A stretch of DNA of 64,000 nucleotides from Natronorubrum bangense (GTDB taxonomy: Archaea; Halobacteriota; Halobacteria; Halobacteriales; Natrialbaceae): assembly GCF_004799645.1 (NCBI RefSeq), contig NZ_CP031305.1, forward strand, positions 1,426,001 through 1,490,000. Reading direction: 5' to 3'. Shown one piece after another: positions 27,203-35,926 of the stretch (position 1 is its first letter; every line of letters begins with the position of its first letter). The position numbers and the translations under genes were made by a program. The notes under the pieces were generated by a model. It made no database searches. It was not told the origin of the DNA and worked only from the letters and a program-made list of their open reading frames with translations.

Positions 27203-27209
27203 ATGCTGA
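27003..27209 (+). CDS. Doubtful 68-residue frame ending in a CxxC-x-x-C cluster
   Basis: The frame reads MNEARVRRQLLSQRPGEFWV and ends SHNNQTCEQCLLC. It starts about 35 bases after a TATA-like sequence and overlaps the start of the following protease gene by seven bases. Codon third positions are not as GC-biased as in clear genes here, and no family is recognised. The Cys cluster at the end is the only reason to list it. It could also be chance. Confidence 0.25.
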   Translation: MNEARVRRQLLSQRPGEFWVDGPQPTADWSVDGQRHDTETDRRLSGADLAVACRRSHNNQTCEQCLLC

Positions 27210-28993
27210 CGACTGCCCTCTGGATCGCTCTCGGGCTCGTGATCTATACGGCAATCGCAATGGGGCTTCGAGCTCGTGGCTCGCTGCCGCCGTGGATCAG
27301 CGTCTTCGGACCGCTGGTCACCTTCGAGACGCGAAACGGGCTCGAGCGGCTCGATTCGCTGGCACGCGGTCGCTCGCGCCGGCTCTGGCAGGCGGTGACG
27401 ACCGGTGGCGTAGCCGTTTCGGTGCTGTTGCTCGTCTGGACGTTCGTTCTCGTCCTGTTTGCGGCCTATGCCGCACTGACGACCGAGAGCGCAAGCGACG
27501 TCAACCAGCCACGAAACGCGCTGGCGATCCCGGGTGTCAACGATTTCTTGCCGCTGGCTGCGGCTCCAGAGATCGTCGTTGGCCTGTTCGTCGGCCTGTT
27601 CGTCCACGAGTTCGGCCATGGCTTGCTCGGCCGCATCGAGGACGTCGGCGTCGAGTCGGCGGGCGTGATCTTCCTCGCGATTGTTCCGTTCGGCGCGTTC
27701 GTCGGCCTCAACGAATCGGACGAGCGCGCCGCCTCGACGGTCAGCCGCGCCCGGATCTACGCTGCCGGGATCACGAACAACCTCGTGGTGGCACTGCTCG
27801 CTGTCGTCTTCTTGCTGGCACTCGTCTCGACGTCGATCGCCGCCGTGTCCGGTCTCGCCGTCTCCGGTGTGTACCCCGCGACGCCAGCCGACGAGGCGGG
27901 CCTCGAGCGCGGTGACGTGATCACGGCCGTCGACGGCGACCCGATCGCGGATGGCGACGAACTGCGTGCGGCGCTCGATGCGACTACCCAGCGCGTCACC
28001 CTCGCCGTCGACGGCGATCGGGACGGCACCGAGACGATATCGCTCGAGCGCTCCGTCGTCGTCACGAGCACGCTCGAGGGCGATCCGGACCGTCTCGACG
28101 AGACGCCCACGCTCGAGCCCGGCGACACGATCACGGCGGTCAACGACACGCCGGTCGACACCGAACGCGAGTTCGCCGACGCCCTCGAAAACGAGACAGT
28201 CGCCACCCTCGAGACCGACGAGGGCACGACGACGATCGTCGCTGGCGTTGCCGTCGCCGAGATCGACCCCGACGGGCCGCTCGCAGCAGCCGGTGTCACC
28301 GACGCCGACGCGCTCACCATCACCCACCTCGATGGCGAACGGGTCGTCGACGCTGAAGCGTTGCTCGAGGTGCTCGCGGACGCTCCGCCCGGCGAAACGG
28401 TCACGGTCGAGTTCGCTGTTGACGGCGAGCGCGAGACGACCGACGTCACGCTCGGCGACCACGATGGCGAGGCGATCCTCGGCATCACGCCAGTCGCGGG
28501 AACGAGCGGCGTGACAGTGACTGATCTCGGCGTCGATCCCCACCCGAGCGAGCAACATCTCGCCATCCTCCAGGGCCAGCCCGCGGCGGATGGGCTGGGC
28601 TCGTCCTCGCTCGAGCGGGCGCTGGCGGTGTTTACACTCCCCTTCGCCGGACTGATCGGCGGAATATCGACGGCCAACTTCGGTGGCTTCGTCGGCTCGG
28701 TCGCGAACTTCTACACCGTTACTGGGCCGCTGTCGATCTTCGGTGGCGGCGTCTTCCTCGCCGCGAACGTCCTGTTCTGGACGTGGTGGCTCAACCTGTT
28801 GCTGGGCGTGTTCAACTGCATTCCCTGCTATCCACTCGACGGTGCCAAACTACTCTCGACGACCGTCGAAGGCATCGGCTCGAGACTGTCACTCGACGAC
28901 CCTGACGGAGTCGCGACCGTGGCGATGGTAGCTGCGAGCGTGCTCACAGCGGGCGCAATCATGCTCGTACTCGTCAGTCCGGTACTGGGCTAG
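27203..28993 (+). CDS. Site-2 protease family (M50) metalloprotease with PDZ repeats
   Basis: A 596-residue membrane protein starting MLTTALWIALGLVIYTAIAM; the frame is open from 27158, but this ATG lies directly before helix 1. The zinc motif HEFGHGLLGR is at about residues 135-139. Three PDZ-like units follow (about 210-285, 285-345 and 360-450), each with G-D-x-I-T-A-V-type loops such as LERGDVITAVDGDPI and LEPGDTITAVNDTPV. The second metal motif, NCIPCYPLDGAKLL, lies near residue 540 between C-terminal helices. M50 proteases cut within membranes to release regulators or degrade signal remnants. No anti-sigma-like substrate is adjacent. Confidence 0.88.
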   Translation: MLTTALWIALGLVIYTAIAMGLRARGSLPPWISVFGPLVTFETRNGLERLDSLARGRSRRLWQAVTTGGVAVSVLLLVWTFVLVLFAAYAALTTESASDVNQPRNALAIPGVNDFLPLAAAPEIVVGLFVGLFVHEFGHGLLGRIEDVGVESAGVIFLAIVPFGAFVGLNESDERAASTVSRARIYAAGITNNLVVALLAVVFLLALVSTSIAAVSGLAVSGVYPATPADEAGLERGDVITAVDGDPIADGDELRAALDATTQRVTLAVDGDRDGTETISLERSVVVTSTLEGDPDRLDETPTLEPGDTITAVNDTPVDTEREFADALENETVATLETDEGTTTIVAGVAVAEIDPDGPLAAAGVTDADALTITHLDGERVVDAEALLEVLADAPPGETVTVEFAVDGERETTDVTLGDHDGEAILGITPVAGTSGVTVTDLGVDPHPSEQHLAILQGQPAADGLGSSSLERALAVFTLPFAGLIGGISTANFGGFVGSVANFYTVTGPLSIFGGGVFLAANVLFWTWWLNLLLGVFNCIPCYPLDGAKLLSTTVEGIGSRLSLDDPDGVATVAMVAASVLTAGAIMLVLVSPVLG

Positions 28994-29035
28994 CCGTGGT
29001 TCGGTGGGGTGGGCTCGTCCTCGAGAACGTCCTAC

Positions 29036-30400
29036 CTAAGCGTCAGTTTTCGCGTCGGAGAGCGTCTCGTACAGCTTATCGGCCAGTTCGCGTGCGCGCT
29101 CGGTGTCGCGGGCTTCGGCGTAGATTCGGACGAGTGGTTCGGTGCCGGAGGGGCGGGCAAGCACCCACGCGTCGCCGTGGTCGAGTCGGTAGCCATCGCG
29201 CGTGTTGAGGTCGGCGTCGGACGACTGGGCGTGGTTTGCGGCGGCATCCAACATCGCGTCGCGTTCAGCCGTCGATTCGTACTCGAGGTTGTGTCTGACG
29301 TTCGCGTAGCCGTCGTAGGGGGCGACGATCTCGCTGACCGGTTGTTCGGCGACGAGTTCGAGAAACCGGGCTGCGGTGAACGCACCGTCTCGGGTGAGTC
29401 GGAACGACGGGAAAAAGATCCCGCCGTTGCCTTCGCCGGCGATCGGCACGTGCTCGCCTTTCGCCTCGAGTTCCTCGATCCGGGTGATGATGTTCGTCGA
29501 GCCGATGGGCGTCAACTCGAGTTCGGCCCCGGCTTCGGTGACGACGTCGACCAGCCGCTGGGAGACGTTAACTGCCGAGACCGTCGTGTCGCCGGCCTCG
29601 AGTTCGGCGGCGGCGAGGGCAGCCAGCGTCGCGTCACCGTTGACATACGCACCGGTTTCGTCGAAGAAGATGGCGCGGTCGGCGTCGCCGTCGTGGGCAA
29701 TGCCGACGTCGGCGTCGGTCGCCCGGACCAGTTGACCGAGATTCTCGAGGTTGTCGGGGACGGGTTCGGGGTTCCGGCCAGGGAACTTGCCGTCGGGCTG
29801 GCCGTTGACGGTGACGACACGACAGCCGAGTTTCCGGAGGAACTCGGGGCTGGTGAGCGCGCCGGCACCGTGTCCGGGATCGAGTGCAACCGTCAGGTTG
29901 GCGTCGGCGATCGTTTCTCGGTCGGCTGCCGAAAGCAGTTCGTCGACGTACGTCTCTGTGACGCCGTCGATCGTTCGAGAGCGGCCGGTCTCGTCCCACG
30001 GGGCGACCGTGAACGTCTCTCCCAACAACACGTCTTCGATCTCCTCGAGTTCCGAAACGACGAGTTCGATCCCGTCGCTGCCGACGAGTTTGATCCCGTT
30101 GTACTGTGGCGGGTTGTGCGACGCCGTGATCATAATGACGGGGACGCCTTCCCGTTCGGCGTACGACTGTGCCCCCGGTGTCGGAACGATCCCGATCCGA
30201 TCGACATCGGTTCCGGTGCTCGCCAGTCCGCTTGCGGCCGCATCGGCGAGCATCCGTCCAGTGTATCGCGTATCGCGCGCGATGGCAACCCGATCGGCCC
30301 CCCAGGCCGTCCCCGCCGCTTTCGCGACGCGCAGGACGAACGCGGGTGTCAGCTCCTCGTTGGCGACGCCCCGTGTCCCGCTCGATCCGAACACTTGCAT
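29036..30400 (-). CDS. glmM: Phosphoglucosamine mutase / phosphomannomutase
   Basis: A 454-residue alpha-D-phosphohexomutase. Motifs in order: FGSSGTRGVANEELTP near the start, the phosphoserine loop ITASHNPPQYNGIKLVG, the metal-binding IAHDGDADRAIFFDETG, the sugar-binding AGEGNGGIFFPSFRLTRDG, and the phosphate-binding end RPSGTEPLVRIYAEA. The short N-terminus (MQVFGSSGTRG) and RecLength fit archaeal GlmM-like enzymes, which may interconvert glucosamine, glucose or mannose phosphates for cell-surface glycans. Substrate preference cannot be read. It is divergent, across 81 bases, from the HVO_0234-like gene. Confidence 0.88.
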   Translation of the reverse strand: MQVFGSSGTRGVANEELTPAFVLRVAKAAGTAWGADRVAIARDTRYTGRMLADAAASGLASTGTDVDRIGIVPTPGAQSYAEREGVPVIMITASHNPPQYNGIKLVGSDGIELVVSELEEIEDVLLGETFTVAPWDETGRSRTIDGVTETYVDELLSAADRETIADANLTVALDPGHGAGALTSPEFLRKLGCRVVTVNGQPDGKFPGRNPEPVPDNLENLGQLVRATDADVGIAHDGDADRAIFFDETGAYVNGDATLAALAAAELEAGDTTVSAVNVSQRLVDVVTEAGAELELTPIGSTNIITRIEELEAKGEHVPIAGEGNGGIFFPSFRLTRDGAFTAARFLELVAEQPVSEIVAPYDGYANVRHNLEYESTAERDAMLDAAANHAQSSDADLNTRDGYRLDHGDAWVLARPSGTEPLVRIYAEARDTERARELADKLYETLSDAKTDA

Positions 30401-30481
30401 TAGTCGCTAGTCCGCGGGGCCACCTCAAAGGGATTCCGGAGCAGACAGAACGCTTTCGGGGCGGGGACTCGACGTTTACGT

Positions 30482-31351
30482 ATGCACTCGATCGAAGAGA
30501 AACGCGTCTACGGCGATCGCGAGGGAGCCACCGAGGCCTACGTCTCGAGTTCGATCGGTGTCGTCCGTGTCCGCGTCGCCGACGACACTGTCGGCGAGTT
30601 CGGCCTCTGTGACCGCTGTACCGCACACGATGTTGCAGCGGCCGACGGGATCGTTGCGGTCGCAACCGACGAGGACGTCCGGCTCTTGGTGCCCCCAGCC
30701 GAGGGCGACGAGTCGGCAGCTGACGATCCGGCTCTCATCGAAACCGGCTTCGGTCCCGCAGTCGCCGTCGGCCTCGACGACGCGGGATTGCTCGCGGCCA
30801 GTCCCGACGGCGAGATTGCCCGACTGGCAGGAGACGTTCCGGCCGACGACGGCGACTGGGAGTCGATCGAGGCCGCCGGTATCGACACGGTTTGCGCCAT
30901 CGATGGCGACCTCATCGGCACCGATGACGGTGTCTACCGCGTTCACGACGGCACGCTCGACCACGCCGGACTCACGGCCGTCCGGGACGTCTCTGCGGCC
31001 GGCGTCCCGCTTGCCGCCACCGGCGACGGCCTTTATAAACTCGGCAATGGCTGGATGCAGGTCCTCGAGGGATCGTTCGAGGTCGTCGCCGCGGACCCCC
31101 GAAGCGATCGGGGGCGACTCGCACGGGCCCACGCCGTCTCCGGGGAGACGGTCTATGCCTACGGCGAGGACGACTGGCAGGAGTACGACCGTTCGGGGTC
31201 ATCCATCGTCGGCGTCGGGTACGGCGAGACGTGGTACGCCGTCACCGAACGGGGAACCTTCCTCTCGGCGACGCCGACGGACGCCAACGGTCCGTGGCGC
31301 TCGCGAACACTTGGCGTCGGAGACGTGACAGGACTCGCCGTCCTGCGATAA
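30482..31351 (+). CDS. HVO_0234-like beta-propeller protein
   Basis: A 289-residue soluble protein starting MHSIEEKRVYGDREGATEAY. It is built of short repeated strand units, with VRVRVADDTVGEFGL, IVAVATDEDVRLLV, GLLAASPDGEIARL and YAYGEDDWQEYDRSG giving a propeller-like rhythm. I recall this as the haloarchaeal HVO_0234 family, of unknown function, commonly beside glmM and prs. The glmM-HVO_0234-lipoprotein-prs neighbourhood here agrees. No signal peptide is present, so it should be cytoplasmic. Confidence 0.75.
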   Translation: MHSIEEKRVYGDREGATEAYVSSSIGVVRVRVADDTVGEFGLCDRCTAHDVAAADGIVAVATDEDVRLLVPPAEGDESAADDPALIETGFGPAVAVGLDDAGLLAASPDGEIARLAGDVPADDGDWESIEAAGIDTVCAIDGDLIGTDDGVYRVHDGTLDHAGLTAVRDVSAAGVPLAATGDGLYKLGNGWMQVLEGSFEVVAADPRSDRGRLARAHAVSGETVYAYGEDDWQEYDRSGSSIVGVGYGETWYAVTERGTFLSATPTDANGPWRSRTLGVGDVTGLAVLR

Positions 31352-31407
31352 CTGGCCGGCACAGTCCCGATCTGGCTATTGATTGATACTGTCGTCCCTG
31401 CCGGACT

Positions 31408-31417
31408 GTTTAACTAT
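31408..31417 (+). promoter_or_regulatory. TATA-like box before the lipoprotein gene
   Basis: GTTTAACTAT is centred about 28 bases before the ATG at 31440, suitable for a leaderless transcript and supporting that start. Confidence 0.45.
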
Positions 31418-31439
31418 CCTGAATTCGTTCGCTCCGAAC

Positions 31440-31970
31440 ATGAACGAACTTCCACGCCGCAAACTCCTCGCCGTCACCGGGACTGCCCTGACCGGCGCCG
31501 TCGCCGGCTGTTCCGGCAGCGACGACGACCCAGACGACTCCACCGAGGCCGACGAACCGGATACCGGTGACGAGGCCGACTCTCAACCGAGCGAAACGGA
31601 CAGTTCGACCAGCGTCGAGGGCACCGTGCTCGGCGATGTCATCGTCGACAACTCGGGCGAGACCGCACACACGGTTGACGTCCTCGTCGAGTTCGATCGC
31701 GAGATCGAAGCCTGGTCGACCGAGACCCTCGAGGCAAACGAGGACGTGACCCTCGATCGGAACTGGCCGACTGAGCCGGGTCAGTTTCGCGTGGTCGCCC
31801 GCCTCGATCAGGGCGAGCCCGTCGAGATTACGCCCGCCAGATGGAACGACCCCGACTGTCTCAATCTCTACGTTCGAATCGGCCGAGAGGGGACACTGAC
31901 GTTCCTGAGTGATACTAGCGGTGGCCCCTGTGGCGACGGCGACGCCGATATCGACGACGCCGAGTCGTAA
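31440..31970 (+). CDS. Small haloarchaeal lipoprotein
   Basis: A 176-residue protein starting MNELPRRKLLAVTGTALTGA with a twin-Arg signal and lipobox AVAGC. A long acidic linker (SGSDDDPDDSTEADEPDTGD) leads to one compact domain with DVIVDNSGETAHTVDVLVEF, a beta-sandwich-like pattern seen in many haloarchaeal surface lipoproteins. Two Cys residues near the end (DPDCLNLYV and GGPCGDGD) could form a disulfide outside the cell. Function is unknown. Confidence 0.75.
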   Translation: MNELPRRKLLAVTGTALTGAVAGCSGSDDDPDDSTEADEPDTGDEADSQPSETDSSTSVEGTVLGDVIVDNSGETAHTVDVLVEFDREIEAWSTETLEANEDVTLDRNWPTEPGQFRVVARLDQGEPVEITPARWNDPDCLNLYVRIGREGTLTFLSDTSGGPCGDGDADIDDAES

Positions 31971-32032
31971 TCGCTCGAGCCACCACCACGACACTGCGAG
32001 TCACTCACGGTGTACGCGAGAACGAAAACGGG

Positions 32033-32038
32033 TTTTAT
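32033..32038 (+). promoter_or_regulatory. TATA-like box before prs
   Basis: TTTTAT lies about 26 bases before the ATG at 32061 and supports that codon against the in-frame start at 32010. Confidence 0.5.
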
Positions 32039-32060
32039 GCTTCGTCCAGTCCACTCGAGT

Positions 32061-32915
32061 ATGACCACGATCGTCAGCGGTGCTGACTCGCAGACGCTTG
32101 CCGCTGCGCTTGCCCGTGAACTCGACGTCTCGCTCGCCACTGCCGAGTACAATCGGTTTCCCGACGGCGAACTGCTCGCTGCGGCGCCCGACTTCGACGA
32201 CGACCGCGCGATCGTCGTCGCCTCGACTGTCTCGAGTGACGCCCACATCGAACTGCTCCAGTTGCAGGATGCCGTCCGCGAAGCCGGCGCCGACGAGGTC
32301 GTTACCGTCCTGCCGTACATGGGCTACGGCCGCCAGGACAAGGCGTTCGAGGCGGGCCACCCGATCTCTGCCCGTGCGGTCGCCCGTGCCATCTCGACTG
32401 GCGCGGATCGCGTGCTGACCGTCACGCCTCACGAAGAAGCAGTGTGTGAGTTCTTCGAGCCGACGGCGACCGCTATCGACGCTGCCGGCCGACTCGCCGA
32501 ACCGCTTCCCGACGACCTCGAGGATCCGGTCTTCCTCTCGCCCGACGCGGGCGCGATCGAACTCGCCGAGACGGTTCGTGACGCCTACGGTGACGGCGAG
32601 ACGGACTACTTCGAGAAGAAACGCCACTCCGGCACCGACGTCGAGATCACCCCGAGCGATGTCGACGTGGCCGGCCGCGACGTCGTCGTTGCGGACGACA
32701 TCATCGCGACTGGGTCGACGATGAGCGAGTCCGTCTCCGTCCTGCAAGACCGTGGCGTTGGCCGCGTGTTCCTCACCTGCGTCCACCCGCTGCTCGCCGA
32801 TAACGCAGTGACGAAACTCTCTCGAGCCGGTGTCGAGGCGATCTACGGCACGGATACGATTGAACGACCGATGAGCGACGTCTCGGTCGCGCCGTCGCTC
32901 GCCGAACACCTCTAA
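32061..32915 (+). CDS. prs: Ribose-phosphate pyrophosphokinase
   Basis: A 284-residue PRPP synthetase, which transfers pyrophosphate from ATP to ribose 5-phosphate and feeds purine, pyrimidine, His and Trp synthesis. Seen are EYNRFPDGELLAA, the flexible loop MGYGRQDKAFEAGHPIS, DVEITPSDVDVAGRDVVVAD running into the PRPP-binding DDIIATGSTMSES, and FLTCVHPLLADNAVTKL. The short length is the archaeal form (about 285), which tends to lack the allosteric ADP site of bacterial enzymes. It stands alone with its own promoter. Confidence 0.92.
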   Translation: MTTIVSGADSQTLAAALARELDVSLATAEYNRFPDGELLAAAPDFDDDRAIVVASTVSSDAHIELLQLQDAVREAGADEVVTVLPYMGYGRQDKAFEAGHPISARAVARAISTGADRVLTVTPHEEAVCEFFEPTATAIDAAGRLAEPLPDDLEDPVFLSPDAGAIELAETVRDAYGDGETDYFEKKRHSGTDVEITPSDVDVAGRDVVVADDIIATGSTMSESVSVLQDRGVGRVFLTCVHPLLADNAVTKLSRAGVEAIYGTDTIERPMSDVSVAPSLAEHL

Positions 32916-33074
32916 GCGAGCGCGACGTGGCGGCGCTCGAGTGGGTGTTACTGTTAAGTCGCTTCACGTGACAGTCTCACGCAGAGACGATTCGGCCCGG
33001 GCCGATGGCTGCCTGTTGGTTGACTCGAGCAACTGGCCGTCACCCGTGGGGGCAACCGAAGGGAGTGAGACCTG

Positions 33075-33617
33075 ATGCACGGAATCATCCACAAAACACT
33101 CGAGGAGTACGTCATCGCAAAGACCGATGAGGAGACATGGGCCTCGATCGTCGACCGAGCTGGCATCGAGCCGACGTTGTATCTCCCTGTCTCGTCGTAC
33201 GACGATGCCGAAATCGAAGCCATCCTCGAGACGCTCTCGTCGCTGGCTGTCCAGGACCGCCGGCAGATCGAACGTGATTTCGGTCGAACGCTCGCTCCCG
33301 AACTCCTGTCGACGTTCGCCGCGCACGTTCGCGATGATGGGGACCTGTTCGCCGTCCTCGAGCGTCTCGAGTCGATCGTTGAGAGCGTCGACACGACGAC
33401 GAACGCGAACGCGGTGCCAGCCGTTTCGGGAACCCGCGAGTCGCCAGACTGCGTTCGTGTGACCTACCGAACCCACCGGGAGCCGTGTTACTGCGGGGTG
33501 GCACAGGGCGTTCTCGAGGGGATGGCCGATGCACTCGAGACGGACGCGACAGTCACCGAAACGTCGTGTACTGCTGACGGTGACCAGACGTGTGTGTTTC
33601 GGGTGGAACGCGTCTAA
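33075..33617 (+). CDS. H-NOX/V4R-like sensor protein lacking the proximal His
   Basis: A 180-residue protein starting MHGIIHKTLEEYVIAKTDEE, as heme-NO-binding (HNOB, H-NOX) domains do. A Y-x-T-x-R motif (YRTHR, residues 131-135) falls where the heme-propionate YxSxR motif sits in H-NOX proteins. But around residue 102, where the proximal His is expected, the sequence is LERLESIVESV with no His. The C-terminal part has C138, C140, C165 and C173 in the pattern E-x-x-C-x-x-x-G-D-x-x-C-x-F, a V4R-domain mark. So it probably binds a ligand other than heme, or a metal by cysteines. No kinase, cyclase or transducer is adjacent. Confidence 0.7.
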   Translation: MHGIIHKTLEEYVIAKTDEETWASIVDRAGIEPTLYLPVSSYDDAEIEAILETLSSLAVQDRRQIERDFGRTLAPELLSTFAAHVRDDGDLFAVLERLESIVESVDTTTNANAVPAVSGTRESPDCVRVTYRTHREPCYCGVAQGVLEGMADALETDATVTETSCTADGDQTCVFRVERV

Positions 33618-33672
33618 CGAGTGCACTGCCAGTGACGGACGGCTCGATGTGCTGCCGTGGGTGCTCGATCCG

Positions 33673-35838
33673 TTATCGTCGTCGACCGACCAGCACAACG
33701 GCGAGTGCCACTGCGAGCGCGACGACGCCGGCGATCCCGCCGAAGCCGGGCATCGACTCGATGCTCCCGAGCACGCCACCGACGGTGACCGTCGTCGACT
33801 GCCCGCCAGCGACGATCTCGTAGCGCCCATCCTCGTTGAACTGGAGGTCGACCTCGACAGTGCCGGTCTCGCCGGGTGCGAGGGCGATCGGCTGTCCGCT
33901 GACGGTCTCCGCGGCGGTTTGGAACTCGAGTGTGCCCGCGGCCGGCCGGTCGTCGCCGGCCGTGACCGTCGCCGTCGCCGTCACCGACTCGCCGGGGTCG
34001 ATACGCTCCGGACTCACCCGTAGGTCGGTCACGGTCAGACTCGTCGTCGAGCGAACGACCACCGTCAGTCGATCGTCTCCGACCAGAACGTCGTAGATGC
34101 CGGGATCTGTCGGGGTCCACGACAGCGTCTCGCTCGCGTGCTCGCCGCTTTCGAGGTGGTGTTGGCTCTCGGCGACGATCTCACCGCCGGCTTGCAGAAC
34201 CACATCAGCGGTACCGGCCCGCTCGCCGACGTTGCTGGCCGCGACCGGAACGGTGACGCGCTCGCCGGCCGGCACTGCGAGCACGCCGCGATCGGTCCCG
34301 CTGTCGGGACGCCATCGGTCATCGATGCCGTCGATATCCGTGCGATCCCAGCGCTCCCAGGGGTGATCGTCGACGCGGATCGGGTCCGTGCCGAGTCCGT
34401 ACTCGATGGTCGCCCGTGGCTGGTCGAACGCGTCACGGTGCTCGAATCGAGTCCACGGCTCCGGCGTCTCTGTGGTTCGGGTGTATCGTTCGGCACGCTC
34501 TCGAATCGCCGGGTTGCCGGCTCGCTCGAGGGCCTCGAGCACGTCGGCTTCGCGTATCTGCCCATCCTTGGCGTTCAGCGACCGGAAGACGTCGTCGAGA
34601 CTGCGGTCGCCATCGGTCGCGAGTCGCAGCTGTCGATCGAGATCACCGTACACCAGCGCTCCCTTGCGGTAGTTCGCATTGCTGTCTCCCCAGGTCGACG
34701 GCTCTACGAGGACGGCATCAGCGGCCGGCGACGCCGTGCCGCGCTCGAGTAACCGACTGAACTCGCGAAACGGGATCAACTCCTGTTCGTACGCGAGCAG
34801 GCCCGCGTAGTACTCCGCTTGGGCCTCGATGAGCCACTCGCTGTCGCTTGCCGTGCCGACACCGGGGTTGGCAAACCGCTGTCGGATATGGACGTATTCG
34901 TGGAGCCAGACGTTGGTTGCCTCCGCAAGCGGCGCGTCGGCGACGACCCACGCGTCACTGGGGCCGTACTGCAACCCTCGTGACCCCCAGTCAACGTCGG
35001 TCGGCACGGCGACGATGACGGCCTCGGTGGTGCTCGAGCCCACGTCGAGACGCTCGCTTGCGGCCTCGAGGCTGTCGAGGATCTCGGTCGGTCGTTCTCG
35101 AAGGTCGGCGGCCTCGAGCACGACCAGCCTGATCCGTTCTCCGTCGACGGTCCGTTCGTGTTCGGTCACCTCCCCAAAGACGGCCAGTTCCGTGCCGGCT
35201 GTGCCGGGGCCGTCGACGGTAACTGTTTCCTCGATACCGATCGGGTCGCTGGTCGCCGTTCGGTAGGAGAGGCCCACGGTGGGAACCCGGACGACGCCCC
35301 ACTCGCCAGTCTCGAGGAAGGTGTAGCCGTGCTCTCCGTCGCTCGTCGGTGCCATCGCCGCTGTCTCGGCGACGGGCTGGCTCGTGTGGCCGTCGACCGT
35401 CCCCGTTCGGTTCGCCGGCATCGTAAACCGAACGGTCGGTGACTCGGTCGTCTCATCCCACCGGTACGTTCCTCGATCGGTCGCCTCGAAACCCTCAGCA
35501 GTGTGCACCTCGGCTTCCGACTCGAGGTCGATCTCCAGGCCGGTCATAGGCTCCGGCACGTCGAACGTCATCGCCGTCTCGAACGTCCCTGGTTGTGCCG
35601 GGAGCTGTCGGAGCGTCGTCGTCCGCTCGAGGACGTCGCTCGTACTGGCTAGACGCGTTGCGTCGCGGTTCACGGTGGGCGTGGCTGCCGATTCGCCACC
35701 ATTGATTCCGGCGTCGAGTGTGTGTTGTGTGGCGGTTGTCTCGGGCGTCGGTGCTGTCGCCGAGCCACCGGCGACGCCCGCTGGAATCGCCCCGAGCAAC
35801 ACCACGACGACGAGACAGACGGCGACTCGAGTGATCAC
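33673..35838 (-). CDS. Cell-surface gluzincin-like metalloprotease with PGF-CTERM anchor
   Basis: A secreted protein of about 721 residues. GTG 35838 gives a Sec signal (ITRVAVCLVVVVLLGAIPAG); a TTG at 35862 is an alternative. After a Thr-rich N-terminal region, HEYVH at about residues 313-317 and WLIEAQAEYY some 20 residues later form an HExxH plus Glu zinc site of the gluzincin type. Two CARDB-like beta domains follow (about 495-585 and 590-680), for example GDDRLTVVV and SPERIDPGESVTATATV. The end, PGFGGIAGVVALAVAL followed by GRRR, is a PGF-CTERM signal for archaeosortase A, implying lipid-linked surface anchoring. Target proteins are unknown. Confidence 0.75.
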   Translation of the reverse strand: MITRVAVCLVVVVLLGAIPAGVAGGSATAPTPETTATQHTLDAGINGGESAATPTVNRDATRLASTSDVLERTTTLRQLPAQPGTFETAMTFDVPEPMTGLEIDLESEAEVHTAEGFEATDRGTYRWDETTESPTVRFTMPANRTGTVDGHTSQPVAETAAMAPTSDGEHGYTFLETGEWGVVRVPTVGLSYRTATSDPIGIEETVTVDGPGTAGTELAVFGEVTEHERTVDGERIRLVVLEAADLRERPTEILDSLEAASERLDVGSSTTEAVIVAVPTDVDWGSRGLQYGPSDAWVVADAPLAEATNVWLHEYVHIRQRFANPGVGTASDSEWLIEAQAEYYAGLLAYEQELIPFREFSRLLERGTASPAADAVLVEPSTWGDSNANYRKGALVYGDLDRQLRLATDGDRSLDDVFRSLNAKDGQIREADVLEALERAGNPAIRERAERYTRTTETPEPWTRFEHRDAFDQPRATIEYGLGTDPIRVDDHPWERWDRTDIDGIDDRWRPDSGTDRGVLAVPAGERVTVPVAASNVGERAGTADVVLQAGGEIVAESQHHLESGEHASETLSWTPTDPGIYDVLVGDDRLTVVVRSTTSLTVTDLRVSPERIDPGESVTATATVTAGDDRPAAGTLEFQTAAETVSGQPIALAPGETGTVEVDLQFNEDGRYEIVAGGQSTTVTVGGVLGSIESMPGFGGIAGVVALAVALAVVLVGRRR

Positions 35839-35926
35839 TACCCTGCTCTGTCGAGTCAGCAACCATGACTGTTACGACGTGACTATTTTCAGAAAATCTT
35901 GCACCACGAACCGAAACGCGCCGTCG

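Noticed and set aside
27179-28558. 459-codon minus-strand frame opposite the M50 protease
   Set aside because: Arg/Asp/Glu-rich shadow; HExxH and NxxPxxPLDG motifs are on the plus strand.
29009-30403. 464-codon plus-strand frame opposite glmM
   Set aside because: Shadow; all phosphohexomutase motifs are on the minus strand.
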